A DNA stretch of 64,000 nt from ZC4RG30 sp963777735 (GTDB lineage: Bacteria > Pseudomonadota > Gammaproteobacteria > Steroidobacterales > Steroidobacteraceae). This document shows, in pieces, positions 50,670 through 60,193 of the stretch (positions are counted from its first letter, which is position 1; the number at the start of each line of letters is the position of its first letter). Made by a program: the position numbers and the translations under genes. Below the pieces are notes generated by a model. That model did no database searches, was not told the DNA's origin, and was given only the letters and a program-made list of their open reading frames with translations. Where the stretch lies: positions 37,812-101,811 of the forward strand of contig CAVZRQ010000004.1 in NCBI GenBank assembly GCA_963777735.1, in the 5' to 3' direction.

Positions 50670-53072
50670 TCATTCGTAGCGCAGCGCCGTTACCGGCTTC
50701 GCGCCCGCCACCCGCAGTGCATGCGCCGTCACCGTTCCGAGCGCAATCAACAAGGCCACCAGCGCCGCTGCGGGAAACAGCCACAACGGAAGATCGGCAT
50801 GGTACGCAAAGCCGTTGAGCCAGCTCTGCATGCCCCAGGCCGTCAACGGCCAGGCGATCAGGTTCGCCCAGATCACCGGCTTGCTGAACTGCCACAACAG
50901 CAGGCGCAGCACGTCGCCGGTCTGCGCACCCAGCGCCTTGCGGATGCCGATCTCGCGCGTACGTCGCGCCACCGACACCATGGCGAGGCCGAACAGTCCG
51001 CAAGCCGTGAGCAGCACGGTGACCATCGCGAACACACCGAAGGCCTGCGCCTGGCGCAGCATCGACAGGTACATCTGCTCCAGACGCTGGTTGAGGAAGA
51101 AATAGTTACTGGGTTCCTTCGTGCCCGTTGCGGTCCAGGCACGATCGATCCCGGCAAGCGTCGCCGGGATGTCATCGCCGGCGAGCTTCACGCTGATGAG
51201 ATATTGCTGCGAGGGCTCGAAGAAATAGGCCGTGGGCTTGATCGCCCTTTCGACGGAGACCAGCGAGAAGTCCGGGATGACGGCGATGATCTCCTCGCCG
51301 CCGATTGAGCCCGGTACGACGGACGGGATGGCAACCCTCTGCCCCACCGCCTCCTGCGCCGTGCGAAAGCCGAGACTGCGTGCCGCGGATTCATTGATCA
51401 CATACCGCCGTGGATCCTGCGGGAATTGCTGGCCCGCCGCATCCAGTGTGACGCGGCCAGCGACTGGTTTGAGTCCGTAGAGATCGAACACGGACAGATC
51501 CACCGGTATCCGCCAGAGATTGACGGGGCTGCCGTCCTTCGCGCGTGCCGTGAAGCGGTTGGGTTCCTCGTTGAGCCATTGCCAGCCGCCACAGGCGAGT
51601 CCGCGAACGCCGGGGATCTTCCGGAGATCGTTCAGGAAACCTTCCCGGCACGGCGCCCACACCATGAGGATCTGGTCGGTATTCAGCCGCAACGCCTGAT
51701 TCAGCGCGAAATGCCGCTGCAGGTACACCACGCCGGCGGAAATCATCAGTCCGATCAGCAGGGCGAACTGCAGCGTCACCAGTACCTGGCGGGCCAGACC
51801 GCCGCCACCGGTATTGCGTCGCGCGCCACCCAGCACGATACCCGGACGGAAGGCGCAGAACGTCCAAGCCGGCCATGCACCTGCCAGCACGGCAACCACC
51901 ACTGGTGTCGCCAACAGCAAGGCCAGCAAACCCGGATCGCGCCAGTAGTCGAACGTTGCGCCGGTGTTGAGGAAGGCGTTCACGTAGGGGAGCGACCATT
52001 CGGTGAACACCACCGCGAGCAAGGTGCCGAGTGCTGCGTGGATGAACGACTCCAGCAGGAACTGACGGACGAGCAGGCCATTGGTGGCTCCCGAGACTTT
52101 TCGGATACCCACCTCGAGCGCGCGCTGGTCCGACCTTGCCGTGCAGAGGTTGATGTAGTTCACCGTCGCCACCAGCAGGATGGCGAATCCCAGCAGCAGC
52201 ACCAGCGCCAGTTTGGCATCGGTCCCCGGCGACAGGCCGTCGTGCCGGTTGAGATGATCGATGCGCACCAGTTCCAGCGCGTTGCGGGATCCGTCCGTGG
52301 ATCTGGCGAGGGCATTCATCGCGCGCGACATCCCGGATTCGATGGCCGGGATCGAGTCGCCAGACGCCATTCGCACATAGGTGAATACGCCAGGCACATC
52401 GCTGCCGGGCGCGCCAAGGGGAGCGCGATCCACTTGTGCGAGCAGGGAATGTGCCGCGAGCCCCGAGCCGAATATTCCTGTCTGGAAGCTGGTGCCACCT
52501 GCCGGGAGATCCTCGATCACGGCTGTCACGGTCATGGCGTGCAGCTCGCGGCTTGCGGCGCTGCGCAGCTGCAGGGATTCGCCTATCGGGTCGTCGCGAC
52601 CGAAATAGCGTCGCGCGGTGTCGCGGTCGAGCACCAGCCCGTCCGGCCTTCGCAAGGCCGTGGCGAGATCACCGGCCACGACGGGAAACTGCGCCACGTC
52701 GAAGAAGTCGGGATCGACCCAGGCGATCACCTCGCCGGCTGCCCTTTCACCGCGCTGCAGTCCACCGTTCTCGACAACCAGTCGGACCGCCGACTGCACG
52801 GCCGGAAACTGCGCCTTCATGAGTGCAGCGATGCGGCCATCAGTGGGCCTGGAATAGTCAACCACCCCGCCTGCCGTGCGCGTCATCGTTGCGGCCAGAT
52901 AGACTTGCTCGTAACCGGGAATGAACCGGTCCTGCGTCAACTGATTGCGCACCACCAGCATCGCGAGCAGCGCGCCGCAGAGTCCGATGGCGAGTCCGAA
53001 GACGCTGATCGCGGAATACAGCCGGTTGCGGGCCAGATAGCGCAGTGCAGAAGCCAGATAGTTGCGGAGCAT
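50670..53072 (-). CDS. MacB/FtsX-type ABC exporter permease, paralogue 2
   Basis: 800 residues. Two FtsX halves, each a MacB-type periplasmic core followed by membrane helices: TM about 15-40, then 285-400 with a helix-rich block (LALVLLLGFAILLVATVNYIN), a second core, and a C-terminal block with RTREIGIRKALGAQTGDVLRLLLWQFSKP. Such permeases are mechanotransmitters of tripartite exporters. It starts 7 bp after paralogue 1 and is closely similar to it at the C-terminus, so tandem duplication is likely. Confidence 0.9.
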   Translation of the reverse strand: MLRNYLASALRYLARNRLYSAISVFGLAIGLCGALLAMLVVRNQLTQDRFIPGYEQVYLAATMTRTAGGVVDYSRPTDGRIAALMKAQFPAVQSAVRLVVENGGLQRGERAAGEVIAWVDPDFFDVAQFPVVAGDLATALRRPDGLVLDRDTARRYFGRDDPIGESLQLRSAASRELHAMTVTAVIEDLPAGGTSFQTGIFGSGLAAHSLLAQVDRAPLGAPGSDVPGVFTYVRMASGDSIPAIESGMSRAMNALARSTDGSRNALELVRIDHLNRHDGLSPGTDAKLALVLLLGFAILLVATVNYINLCTARSDQRALEVGIRKVSGATNGLLVRQFLLESFIHAALGTLLAVVFTEWSLPYVNAFLNTGATFDYWRDPGLLALLLATPVVVAVLAGAWPAWTFCAFRPGIVLGGARRNTGGGGLARQVLVTLQFALLIGLMISAGVVYLQRHFALNQALRLNTDQILMVWAPCREGFLNDLRKIPGVRGLACGGWQWLNEEPNRFTARAKDGSPVNLWRIPVDLSVFDLYGLKPVAGRVTLDAAGQQFPQDPRRYVINESAARSLGFRTAQEAVGQRVAIPSVVPGSIGGEEIIAVIPDFSLVSVERAIKPTAYFFEPSQQYLISVKLAGDDIPATLAGIDRAWTATGTKEPSNYFFLNQRLEQMYLSMLRQAQAFGVFAMVTVLLTACGLFGLAMVSVARRTREIGIRKALGAQTGDVLRLLLWQFSKPVIWANLIAWPLTAWGMQSWLNGFAYHADLPLWLFPAAALVALLIALGTVTAHALRVAGAKPVTALRYE

Positions 53073-53079
53073 GTGATTC

Positions 53080-55542
53080 CTATTCGTAGCGCAGCGCCGC
53101 TATGGGTTTTGCCCGCGCAACCCGCAGCGCATGCACTGCCACCGTGGCGAGCGCGATCAGCACCGTCGCGAGCAGGGTTGCGGGGAACAGCCACAGCGGC
53201 AGATCGATGTGGTACGCGAACTGGTTGAGCCAGCGCTGCATGGTCCAGCCGCAGACCGGCCATGCGATGAGATTTCCCCAGACCAGCGGCTTGCTGAACT
53301 GCCACAGCATCAGGCGCAGCACATCGCCGGTGCTGGCACCCAGTGCCTTGCGGATGCCGATTTCCCGGGTGCGCCTTTCCGCGGTGGAAGCAGCAAGGCC
53401 CAGCAGTCCCAGCAGTGCAAGAAGTATCGCCACCATGGAAGCGAAGGCGAAGGCGCGCGCCTCGACCATCATCGGCAGGTACATGCGCTCCACGCGCTCG
53501 TCGTAGAAGTATCGATTCAGCTTGCCGACCGCAGCGTCCCCTCCCCGGCCGCGCGTGTTCTTCCAGACTCGGTCGATCTCTGCCAGGGTTGCGGGAATAT
53601 CGCCAGGCTTCAACTTCACGCTAATCGTCGAGAACTGCATCGGATCGGCGTAGAACACGGTCGGTCCGATGCGCCTGCGCACGGGGGCCATGGAGAAATC
53701 CGGCACCACGCCGATGATCTCATCGAGCCCGTTGCCGGGTGGTCGCCCATTGCTGAGTGCGGGCGTGTCCTGCATCAGCGGATACGGCCCTATCGCCGCG
53801 GTGGGCGAATCGAATCCCAGCGCCCGCATCGCCGATTCATTGATTAGGACGCGCGTGGAGTGGCGCCCGGGAAATCCCTGTTCAAAATCCGCTGTGGTCA
53901 ACGCTCGCCCCGCCAGCGGCTTGATGCCATAGAGTTGCAACATCCGCTCGTCGATCCAGACTCCGGCCACCTGCACCTTGCGACCGTCCCGGGTCTGGAC
54001 TTCAACGCCGTTCGAAGTGCCGTAGCCGCCGAGCAACTGGGTGCCCGAGCAGGCGGCATCACGGACACCCGGGATCCTGCGCAGTTCGGTCATCCGCCCT
54101 GCCGAACAGCCGGTTTCGAGGATTACCACATGCTCGGTATCGAAACGCAGCGCCCGCTCCGTCGCGAAGTCGCGCTGCAGGTACATCAATCCCACCTTCA
54201 GGATGAGCCCGGTGAGCAGCGCGAACTGCACGGCCACCAGCAACTGCCGGAGAAACCCGCGGCTACGCGGCGCGAGCCGGGTGCCATGCATCGCGCTGAT
54301 CGTCTGCAACCTCGACAGCACGACGGCGGGCCAGAATCCGGCAAGCAGCCCGAACAGCAATGTTCCCGCCAGCAACCAGCCGAGCAGCGCCGGCTCGTTC
54401 CAGTACTCGAACTGCGCATTCGCCCTCAGGAAGGCGTTGAAATGCGGCAGCAGCAGTTCGGTCATCGCCACGGCGACCACGACCGCAACGGCTACGTGGA
54501 GAAAGGCTTCTCCCAGAAACTGCAGTGCCAGCGTCGCGCGGCTCGCACCCGCCAGCTTGCGCACGCCGATCTCCCGCATGCGCGCGCCTGATCGGGCCGT
54601 CAGCAGATTCGCGAAGTTCACGCTGGCGATGAAGAGAATCACCAGGGCCAGGGCCGCAATCATCACGTTGCCGGTAGTGATGGAAGGGTTGAAGTTCGGG
54701 TCCGTCCGGATTCTGTCGATGCGGTTCAGACCCAGCTCTTCGGCGGAGGTCCAGCCGGGGAGTTGTGGCGCGAGTTCAGGCATCCCCTGACGCAGTGAAT
54801 GCGGCGAGGCACCAGGCTGCAGACGCACGAGCGTAGTGACGTACCCGCGCAGGAAGGAAACTGGGGTGCCTTCCGGCGGGCGTACAAACAGGGCAAGCAC
54901 TGTCCAGGAGGACTCGCCCGAAACGAACACGGAGTCTGCGGAGAACAGGCGCGAACCATTTACCGGGAGGTCGTCGATCACGGCACCGACTGACAGCGTC
55001 ACGGCCCGCCCGCCTTTCACGGCCTCCAGCGTCCTGCCCAGTGGCGCATCCTCGCCGAAGATACGGCGCGCGATACTGCGCGTCATCACCACGGTGTCTG
55101 GTTGCGCCAGCGCAGCGGCGGGATCTCCGGCCAGCGCGGTGAGTGGCGCCGTCTGGAAGAAGTTCGGGTCGACCGCGATGACTGGAGACCCACCTTCGGT
55201 ACTGCCCATCTCCAGGTCGCCCAGTCGCAGCGTCACGCTCTCGGGTGCCATCCGGGAAACCGAGGCGATCTCGGGAAAGCGCTGTTTCATGAGCGCCGCG
55301 AGCAGTTGGGGAGTCTGTTGGGAGTAGTTTTTCGGACTCCCAGGAACGGCCGTAATCGTGGTGGCCAGGTAGACGTCCTGATGTCCGTGCACGAAATGCT
55401 CGTAGCTGTACTCGTTGCGGATGAACAGTGCCGCGAGCATCACCGCGCACACACCCATGGCAAGGCCGAACACGGCGATTGCCGCGTAGAGCTTGCCGCG
55501 GGAGAGATGCCGCAAAGCGGCAGCGAGTGCGCTTCGGAACAT
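53080..55542 (-). CDS. MacB/FtsX-type ABC exporter permease, paralogue 1
   Basis: 820 residues with the same architecture as the downstream gene: N-terminal helix (LYAAIAVFGLAMGVCAVMLAAL), periplasmic core, helices at about 290-420, second core, and the C-terminal block RTREIGIRKALGASTGDVLRLMLWQFSKP. The two permeases probably form a heterodimer with the ATPase encoded just upstream (11 bp). Substrate unknown; peptides, lipids or antibiotics are exported by relatives. Confidence 0.9.
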   Translation of the reverse strand: MFRSALAAALRHLSRGKLYAAIAVFGLAMGVCAVMLAALFIRNEYSYEHFVHGHQDVYLATTITAVPGSPKNYSQQTPQLLAALMKQRFPEIASVSRMAPESVTLRLGDLEMGSTEGGSPVIAVDPNFFQTAPLTALAGDPAAALAQPDTVVMTRSIARRIFGEDAPLGRTLEAVKGGRAVTLSVGAVIDDLPVNGSRLFSADSVFVSGESSWTVLALFVRPPEGTPVSFLRGYVTTLVRLQPGASPHSLRQGMPELAPQLPGWTSAEELGLNRIDRIRTDPNFNPSITTGNVMIAALALVILFIASVNFANLLTARSGARMREIGVRKLAGASRATLALQFLGEAFLHVAVAVVVAVAMTELLLPHFNAFLRANAQFEYWNEPALLGWLLAGTLLFGLLAGFWPAVVLSRLQTISAMHGTRLAPRSRGFLRQLLVAVQFALLTGLILKVGLMYLQRDFATERALRFDTEHVVILETGCSAGRMTELRRIPGVRDAACSGTQLLGGYGTSNGVEVQTRDGRKVQVAGVWIDERMLQLYGIKPLAGRALTTADFEQGFPGRHSTRVLINESAMRALGFDSPTAAIGPYPLMQDTPALSNGRPPGNGLDEIIGVVPDFSMAPVRRRIGPTVFYADPMQFSTISVKLKPGDIPATLAEIDRVWKNTRGRGGDAAVGKLNRYFYDERVERMYLPMMVEARAFAFASMVAILLALLGLLGLAASTAERRTREIGIRKALGASTGDVLRLMLWQFSKPLVWGNLIAWPVCGWTMQRWLNQFAYHIDLPLWLFPATLLATVLIALATVAVHALRVARAKPIAALRYE

Positions 55543-55553
55543 TGCGTTTCCCT

Positions 55554-56234
55554 TCAGGCCGCCAGCAGCGTTTCGCTCACCACCTGCCCATCCAGCAATT
55601 TCACCGTGCGCTGCGCCAGCGCCGCATGCGCCAGCGAATGCGTCACCATCACCACGGTGGTGCCGGCGCGGTTGATCTCCCGCAGCATCTCCATCACCGC
55701 AGCGCCATTCTCGGTGTCCAGGTTGCCGGTGGGTTCGTCGGCCAGGATCAGCTTTGGCTCGCCGACCAGCGCGCGCGCAATCGCCACGCGCTGCTGCTGT
55801 CCGCCCGAGAGCTGGCTCGGCAGATGCCGCGCGCGATGCGAGAGGCCAACGCGCTCCAGTGCCGCCGCCACACGCTTGCGTCGCTCGCTGCCCGAGACTC
55901 CGCGATAGAGCAGCGAGACCTCGACGTTCTCCTGCACATTGAGATCATCCACGAGGTTGAAGCTCTGGAACACGAAGCCCACGCCCCCGCGCCGCAACTG
56001 CGTGAGCTGCTTCTCGCTGTAGCGAGCGACCTCTTCACCGAAGAACCAGAACTGCCCGCCGTCCGGATTGTCGAGCAGGCCGAGGATGTTCAGCAGCGTC
56101 GACTTGCCACAGCCGGAAGGCCCCATGATGGCGACGAACTCACCGGCCTGGACTTCCAGCGATACCCCGCCCAGCGCATGGGTTTCGACTTCGTCGGTGC
56201 GGTAGATCTTGCGGACATCCGTGAGTTTCAGCAT
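55554..56234 (-). CDS. ABC transporter ATPase, MacB/LolD subfamily
   Basis: 226 residues. Walker A GPSGCGKST, signature LSGGQQQRVAIARAL, Walker B ILADEPTGNLD and H-loop VMVTHSL are all intact. The length and ETHALGGVSLEVQAGEFVAIMGPSG start fit the stand-alone ATPases that drive FtsX-type permeases. It lies between the membrane-fusion adaptor (10 bp) and the first permease (11 bp). Confidence 0.95.
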   Translation of the reverse strand: MLKLTDVRKIYRTDEVETHALGGVSLEVQAGEFVAIMGPSGCGKSTLLNILGLLDNPDGGQFWFFGEEVARYSEKQLTQLRRGGVGFVFQSFNLVDDLNVQENVEVSLLYRGVSGSERRKRVAAALERVGLSHRARHLPSQLSGGQQQRVAIARALVGEPKLILADEPTGNLDTENGAAVMEMLREINRAGTTVVMVTHSLAHAALAQRTVKLLDGQVVSETLLAA

Positions 56235-56244
56235 GTGCCAGTTC

Positions 56245-57543
56245 CTATTGCTTGAGGTCGATGCGATCGATGCGTTCGAGGCCGGTGTAGTCCGAGACGA
56301 TCACGCGCTCGCCAGCGGTGAGGCCGGAAAGCACCTCGACCTGTTCGGCATTGCGTCTGCCCAGTTTGATGCGGCGGCGGTGCGCAGTACGTCCATCAGC
56401 GTCGAGTGCGAAGGCCCAGTCGCCACCGCTGCGTTCGAGGAACGCGCCACTGGCGAGCACCAGGCCAGGCTGATCCTCGCCCAGCGACAGGCGGCCCTGC
56501 AGCGACTGGCCACGCAACAACCCGGGCGGTGCCTCGCCGGCGAAGGTGAGATCGACCTTGAAACCGCCGTCCTTCACCTGCGGATACACGCGTGTCACGC
56601 GCACCGGCCATTGCTTGCCCTCGCGCTCGATCTGGGCCGACTGCCCTTCCCGCACGCGGCCGAGATAGTACTCATCGATAGTCGCCGCCAGATTGAATCC
56701 GGTATCGGGCGTGATCTCGGCCAGGCGCGTGCCCCGGTTCCGGTTCTCGCCCACCTTCAGATCCATCCCGGTCAGCAGCCCGGACACCGGCGCGCGCTCG
56801 GTGAGATTGCGCAGCTTGTCGTGGGTGATCACGAGACTCTCCTGCAGCTTCGCCATCTGCTCCTTGCGCTGTGGCTGCTGCTGCTGGCGCATGGCTTCCT
56901 GGCGCGCATTGCTGTCGCGCTGCAGATCCCGCTTGCGCAGCGCGCTCTGCAGCTGATCGTGCAGCTGGTCGCGCTCTTCCACCGATACCAGCTGCCGGGC
57001 GATCAACTCTTCGCGGCGGTCGAGCGCGCGCTGCAGGCGCGTCACGTCGTACTCGGCTTCCGCGAGCACCCGGTCGTTGGAGGCACGGTTCTGCTCCAGC
57101 GTGGTCTCGAGTTCCTGCAGCTGCGTGATCGATCCCACCAGACCGCTCTCCCGCTGCAGCACATCCAGCTCCAGCGCCGTATTGCCGAATTCCACCAGTG
57201 GCTGCCCTTGCTTCACCCGATCGCCGTCATGCACCAGCACGCGGGTGACCAGCCCGCCTTCCAGGGCATCGAGATAAACCGTATCGCGCGGCACCACCTC
57301 GCCGCGCAATGGGATGAAATCGTAATAGACACCTTGTGCAACCGTCGCGATACTGACGCTGACCATCGGCATGCGCAGACTGCGTTGCGCAGGACCGAGC
57401 AGCACCACAGCGGCCAGTGCCGCAAGCAGCAGCGCCACACCCGCGCCCAGCCATTGCTGCCAACGCTTCCGACGCCACCAGCGCAGCGAGATCGGCCTGT
57501 CCATGGCCTGCGGCATTTGCTCGGGGTTAACGGCCATGTCCAT
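56245..57543 (-). CDS. Periplasmic adaptor (HlyD/MacA-like membrane-fusion protein)
   Basis: 432 residues from ATG 57543 (in-frame ATG at 57537 also possible). One membrane helix (about 35-55, LGAGVALLLAALAAVVLLG) precedes the lipoyl half-motif (LEGGLVTRVLVHDGDRVKQGQPL). A long coiled-coil hairpin (about 130-245) follows, with QREEL-like repeats, and then beta-barrel domains. It would bridge the permeases to an outer-membrane channel, none of which is encoded nearby. First gene of the exporter operon. Confidence 0.9.
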   Translation of the reverse strand: MDMAVNPEQMPQAMDRPISLRWWRRKRWQQWLGAGVALLLAALAAVVLLGPAQRSLRMPMVSVSIATVAQGVYYDFIPLRGEVVPRDTVYLDALEGGLVTRVLVHDGDRVKQGQPLVEFGNTALELDVLQRESGLVGSITQLQELETTLEQNRASNDRVLAEAEYDVTRLQRALDRREELIARQLVSVEERDQLHDQLQSALRKRDLQRDSNARQEAMRQQQQPQRKEQMAKLQESLVITHDKLRNLTERAPVSGLLTGMDLKVGENRNRGTRLAEITPDTGFNLAATIDEYYLGRVREGQSAQIEREGKQWPVRVTRVYPQVKDGGFKVDLTFAGEAPPGLLRGQSLQGRLSLGEDQPGLVLASGAFLERSGGDWAFALDADGRTAHRRRIKLGRRNAEQVEVLSGLTAGERVIVSDYTGLERIDRIDLKQ

Positions 57544-57643
57544 ATCGGTTAGTGTATGGCGCAGTACGCCTCGACAAAAACGCCTTCCAGACAAGCACTT
57601 ACATGGCACACACCACCATTGAACGCGGCCAGGGTGTCCGGAA

Positions 57644-58192
57644 ATGAACACTGCGGGGGCGCTGCTGATCATCGAGGACGACGCCGACGTACAGCGCGCA
57701 GCACGCATCGCGCTGGCCGATAAGTTCGCGCGCATCGATGCGCTGGCCGAGCCGGACGAAGGACTCGAAGCGCGACTCGCAGCAGCCGACTACGACGTGG
57801 TAATGCTCGACATGAACTTTGTCGCGGGCGACCGCAGCGGCGCAGCTGGCCTTAATGCGCTGACTCGCATCCGCACCAGCGACAGCACGCTCGCGGTGGT
57901 GCTGATGACAGCCTATGGTGGCGTGCAGCTGGCTGTCGCGGCGCTGAAGCACGGTGCCACGGATTTCGTGTTGAAGCCATGGCACAACGGGAAGCTCATT
58001 GCGACGGTGGAGGCCGCGGCGAATGTCACACGCATGCGGCGTGATGCGGAAAATCAGACACTGGATCAGCTCGAGCGTGGCGCGATCGAACGTGCGCTCT
58101 CGAAAGCGGATGGCAATATCTCCATGGCTGCCGCCGCCCTGGGCCTGAGCCGCCCTGCCCTTTACCGGCGCATGTCCAAGCATGGCCTCTGA
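57644..58192 (+). CDS. Response regulator: receiver plus Fis-type helix-turn-helix, no AAA+ domain
   Basis: 182 residues. The receiver (about 5-125) has LIIEDDADVQRAARI, phospho-acceptor DVVMLDMNF and lysine in ATDFVLKPWHN. It is joined directly to a Fis-like C-terminus (AIERALSKADGNISMAAAALGLSRPALYRRMSKHG). This is the PrrA/RegA/ActR layout, so it would work with sigma-70 RNA polymerase rather than sigma-54. It overlaps the kinase gene by 11 bp and is divergent from the exporter operon, its likely target. Confidence 0.9.
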   Translation: MNTAGALLIIEDDADVQRAARIALADKFARIDALAEPDEGLEARLAAADYDVVMLDMNFVAGDRSGAAGLNALTRIRTSDSTLAVVLMTAYGGVQLAVAALKHGATDFVLKPWHNGKLIATVEAAANVTRMRRDAENQTLDQLERGAIERALSKADGNISMAAAALGLSRPALYRRMSKHGL

Positions 58193-59501
58193 ACGTTACT
58201 ACTCCGGCAGCTTCGTGTTCGCCGTGCTGTCGCGCGCGGTGCTGCTCGCGGTGCTGCTTGCCTCGCTGGTTTATCTGCTGGGAAGCACGCCTTATTACGC
58301 CACCGCGCTGGTTGTCATTCTGTGTGGCGCGGCGATCGTGGCAGACCTGATGGTGCTCGCTGCACGCGAGAGCCGCGCTGCCGAGCGCTTTCTCGACGCG
58401 CTCTCGGCCAGCGCGCTGGAAACACCGGTGCAGCGCAGCGCCATCCCCAACACACTGCGCGCCGCCTATGACCGCACGGTGGACAGCTTTCGGCAGAAGC
58501 GCCGCCAGCAGCAGCAGCAGGCGGAGTACCTGCAGACATTGCTGGATACGGTGCCTGCAGGTCTGCTGGTGCTGGATGCGGACGGTGGGCTCGGGCTCTT
58601 GAACCGCGCCGCGCACCGGTTGCTGGGCGAATCCGCAGGACGCCTGGCAGAGCTGCCGTCTCTTGGCGCAGCGGCGGCCGCCCAACTGGCGGCGCTGGCT
58701 CCCGGCACGCATCGCATCGTGCAGGCGGCCAATGGCAGCCGGTTGCTGGCCTCGGCAACGCAGTTCGCAACTCCAGGCGAGCCCCCGCAGCGGCTGATCT
58801 CGCTGCAACGGCTCGCCGGGGATCTGGACGCGGTGGAACTCAACGCCTGGGACGACATGGCGCGCGTGCTGGCGCACGAGATGATGAATTCCCTGACCCC
58901 GATTGCCTCGCTGTCGCAGAGTCTCGACGGGTTGCTGCGCGCGGGTGGAAAGACAGACGAAGTGGCCACGGCGCTGGAGACCATCACGCGTCGGAGTCAG
59001 GGCCTGCTGCGTTTCGTCGAACGCTATCGCCAGGTTGCGGATCTGCCCGTGCCGCAGCTACAGCCGTTGGCACTCGATCAGCTGCTGCAGGGCATCGATC
59101 GTCTGATCCGGCCGGCGCTCGAGCAGCGATGCATCCAGCTCGAGAGCCGTATCACTCCGCCTGGGCTGGCTGCGCTGGCGGATCCCGATCTGCTGGAACA
59201 GGCACTGATCAATCTGCTAAGCAATGCCGCCGACGCCGTTGCCGGGACGCCGGCGCCACGCATCGGAATCCACTGCCAGGTCGAGAACGACCAGCTGCTG
59301 ATCGAGATCACGGACAACGGCCCAGGGCTTACGGCCAGTCAGCGCGAACAGATCTTCGTGCCTTTCTTCACCACCAAACCCGGCGGCTCCGGCATCGGTT
59401 TGTCGCTGGCCCGGCGCATCGCGCAGGCCCATGGGGGTCGCATTGCGGTGTTCGAGAATGAACCGCGGGGATCCAGGTTCCGGATCAGCCTCCCGATCTG
59501 A
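58182..59501 (+). CDS. Membrane histidine kinase (NtrY-like)
   Basis: 439 residues. Two N-terminal membrane helices (VFAVLSRAVLLAVLLASLVYLL and ATALVVILCGAAIVADLMVLA) precede a PAS-like region (about 115-215). The H-box is LAHEMMNSLTPIASLSQSL, as in NtrY. The HATPase domain has NLLSNAADAV, DNGPGLTASQ and GGSGIGLSLARRI. It pairs with the receiver-Fis regulator encoded just upstream; the signal is probably envelope stress or an exported substrate. It overlaps the convergent DUF998 gene by 17 bp. Confidence 0.92.
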   Translation: MASERYYSGSFVFAVLSRAVLLAVLLASLVYLLGSTPYYATALVVILCGAAIVADLMVLAARESRAAERFLDALSASALETPVQRSAIPNTLRAAYDRTVDSFRQKRRQQQQQAEYLQTLLDTVPAGLLVLDADGGLGLLNRAAHRLLGESAGRLAELPSLGAAAAAQLAALAPGTHRIVQAANGSRLLASATQFATPGEPPQRLISLQRLAGDLDAVELNAWDDMARVLAHEMMNSLTPIASLSQSLDGLLRAGGKTDEVATALETITRRSQGLLRFVERYRQVADLPVPQLQPLALDQLLQGIDRLIRPALEQRCIQLESRITPPGLAALADPDLLEQALINLLSNAADAVAGTPAPRIGIHCQVENDQLLIEITDNGPGLTASQREQIFVPFFTTKPGGSGIGLSLARRIAQAHGGRIAVFENEPRGSRFRISLPI

Positions 59502-60117
59502 TCCGCCGCTGGTTTGCGGATAGAAGATGGATGGACATGACCAGATACCAGGAAAAGTACGTGGCGAACGCAACGCGCTGCGCCAGCCCCGGTCGGAACT
59601 CGAACGCCGGAAGAACCCTGGCAAGCATGCCAAGCAACCCTGCCAGCGCGAGTCCCCAGGCCACCCGCGTTGTCCCGCTCCAGCAAGGATTGAGCGCAAC
59701 CCTCCTTGCCAGAACAAACGTGGCAATTGACCATGCGATGCCGGACAGGATCGACATCAGCGCGTGACCAATTGTCAGGGAGGAGGTTCGCAATGGAGAG
59801 CCGTTGTGCATCTCGGCAGGAATCAATCCGGTTCCTGCGAAGCCCACTCCGGACAGGATCAGCGTCCACCACAGGAGGCCTTTCCTTTCATCAATGGAAA
59901 GGGCCAACCCAGAACCGCAGATAGCGAGCAGCACGCCCGGGACCATGAACCCCAGAATGTTCCACGCCAGGGCGTGTGGCGCCCCTATCACACCGAGCTC
60001 ACTGATTGCCTTGGTAGAGTGGCTGTAGTCCGGATGTGCCGCGCCGAATCCGGCCAGCGCTGCCCAGAAAGCCACAAACGCAACGATCCCCATCACTCCC
60101 GACTGCCGCTCGGTCAT
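59485..60117 (-). CDS. DUF998 membrane protein
   Basis: 210 residues from ATG 60117. Six predicted helices, beginning GVMGIVAFVAFWAALAGFG, with the DUF998-type loop HPDYSHSTKAISELGVIGAPHAL after the first helix. Function unknown. It is divergent from a MarR regulator across 76 bp containing two identical 10-mers, so it is probably repressed by that regulator. Confidence 0.82.
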   Translation of the reverse strand: MTERQSGVMGIVAFVAFWAALAGFGAAHPDYSHSTKAISELGVIGAPHALAWNILGFMVPGVLLAICGSGLALSIDERKGLLWWTLILSGVGFAGTGLIPAEMHNGSPLRTSSLTIGHALMSILSGIAWSIATFVLARRVALNPCWSGTTRVAWGLALAGLLGMLARVLPAFEFRPGLAQRVAFATYFSWYLVMSIHLLSANQRRIRSGG

Positions 60118-60150
60118 GGTTGTCTCCAGATCATCCCTAGGCAATGTTAA

Positions 60151-60181
60151 GATAGTTACATTATGCAACGAGATAGTTACA
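60151..60181 (+). promoter_or_regulatory. Tandem 10-bp repeats in the DUF998/MarR divergent region (candidate operator)
   Basis: GATAGTTACA occurs at 60151-60160 and again at 60172-60181, a 21-bp period (two helical turns), in an AT-rich stretch unlike the surrounding GC-rich DNA. The second copy abuts GTAGCTAAC, which partly mirrors it. A MarR-type binding region is the simplest reading. Confidence 0.5.
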
Positions 60182-60193
60182 GTAGCTAACGAT

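Noticed and set aside
51426..53228. 600-codon open frame opposite permease paralogue 2
   Set aside because: Antisense shadow with biased composition; no start signal.
57590..57620. Possible sigma-54 promoter (TGGCAC) in the exporter/two-component gap
   Set aside because: No GC dinucleotide at the required 10-base spacing on either reading; the regulator also lacks the sigma-54 activation domain.
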